A stretch of 21,261 nucleotides of DNA from Candidatus Stahliibacteriota bacterium (GTDB lineage: Bacteria; Hydrothermota; Tepidihabitantia; B3-TA06): the NCBI GenBank assembly GCA_030670165.1, contig DAOVCF010000011.1, forward strand, positions 1 through 21,261, written 5' to 3'. Under the pieces are notes generated by a model. The model was given only the letters and a program-made list of their open reading frames with translations, did not search any database and was not told the origin of the DNA. A program made the translations under genes and the position numbers. Positions 21,013 through 21,261 of the stretch are shown here, in pieces; the stretch's first letter is position 1; every line of letters starts with the position of its first letter.

Positions 21013-21261
21013 TTATTGGTGTCCCCGCGGAGGAACGAAGTTACTTCGCGGGGTGAAAAGGTGGAACGGGTTGAAGTTGGTTTTGTAGTCGTAGTGATCT
21101 ACCCCTTCGGCACGCTTGAGGCCGCCGACTACCAGGTAGGTTATCGGAGTGAAGAGGATTTCCACTCCCACCTTGAAGATATAGTTGGAGATGATGAGGG
21201 ATAGGAGTTCTGAACCACGGAAAGCACCCAGGAATGCGACCAGGATGAACACCCCGGTATC
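21013..21261 (-). CDS. YhhQ-family queuosine precursor transporter, C-terminal part
   Basis: The frame is open to the right edge, so the N-terminus lies outside. Residues SLIISNYIFKVGVEILFTPITYLVVGGLKRAEGVDHYDYKTNFNPF match the C-terminal end of YhhQ/VUT-type transporters (DUF165), which import preQ0/preQ1 for queuosine synthesis; family members end near xTxFNPF. After NFNPF the protein continues with 16 residues (HLFTPRSNFVPPRGHQ) encoded by hairpin repeat B copy 5, which also puts the stop codon TAA (21013-21015) just beyond it. The extra tail is probably not needed for transport. Confidence 0.8.
   Translation of the reverse strand, partial: DTGVFILVAFLGAFRGSELLSLIISNYIFKVGVEILFTPITYLVVGGLKRAEGVDHYDYKTNFNPFHLFTPRSNFVPPRGHQ
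21020..21056 (+). repeat. Hairpin repeat family B, copy 5 (inside the yhhQ 3' end)
   Basis: TGTCCCCGCGGAG, G, AAC(GAA)GTT, A, CTTCGCGGGGTGA. It lies within the coding frame of the transporter on the minus strand and provides its C-terminal residues. Confidence 0.8.

Overview
The window reads as a bacterial chromosome segment, most likely from a Gram-negative member of an uncultured candidate phylum (WOR-3/Stahlbacteria-like or a relative). That guess rests on content: a secreted M14 carboxypeptidase with a type-A-like C-terminal sorting domain, a DUF5916 outer-membrane-type protein, several lipoproteins and a YebC-RuvCAB cluster. It is inference from gene content, not a phylogenetic placement.

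Layout. Positions 1-2800 form an AT-rich accessory block. An IS30-type end (1-121) abuts the last ~40 codons of hslU. Then comes a 751-residue membrane-anchored PIN-nuclease-like protein under its own promoter, and then a second IS30-type end in inverted orientation belonging to a decayed transposase (2777-3552). Positions 3644-4749 hold an orphan class I fumarase beta-subunit gene and a small lipoprotein. Positions 4768-8762 are a tight plus-strand operon: yebC, ruvC, ruvA, ruvB and a 2-hydroxyacid dehydrogenase. Positions 8894-13252 hold a PHP phosphatase, a methyltransferase, a lipoprotein and the M14 peptidase. Positions 13292-16846 hold ornithine carbamoyltransferase, a CPA2 antiporter fused to a PTS EIIA domain, and a nitroreductase. 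From 16794 to the right edge the genes are on the minus strand: a frameshifted membrane protein, a cyclase/prenyltransferase-like repeat protein, the DUF5916 protein, and the 3' end of a YhhQ-type queuosine-precursor transporter.

Three sequence-level patterns stand out. (1) Two families of dispersed 31-39 bp hairpin repeats sit in the gaps. Family A has 4 copies with conserved flanks CTGCGAYC and GGAGCA around a covarying stem with a 3-nt loop. Family B has 5 copies, GGGGTCCCC..GTGGGGTGA, mostly with a C(GAA)G loop. Two copies run into genes and supply their last codons or stop (argF, yhhQ), and a further hairpin interrupts the IS30 transposase. (2) Most promoters found share a 16-bp spacer, and in four of them the start codon begins only 5-7 nt after the -10 box with no Shine-Dalgarno sequence required, which predicts leaderless mRNAs. 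(3) The PIN-membrane gene is compositionally foreign and lies between inverted IS30-type ends, as expected of an accessory, possibly defensive, cargo gene.

The housekeeping genes fit together as DNA repair (RuvABC resolvasome with YebC), central metabolism (fumarase, hydroxyacid dehydrogenase, OTC) and cell-envelope or secreted functions.
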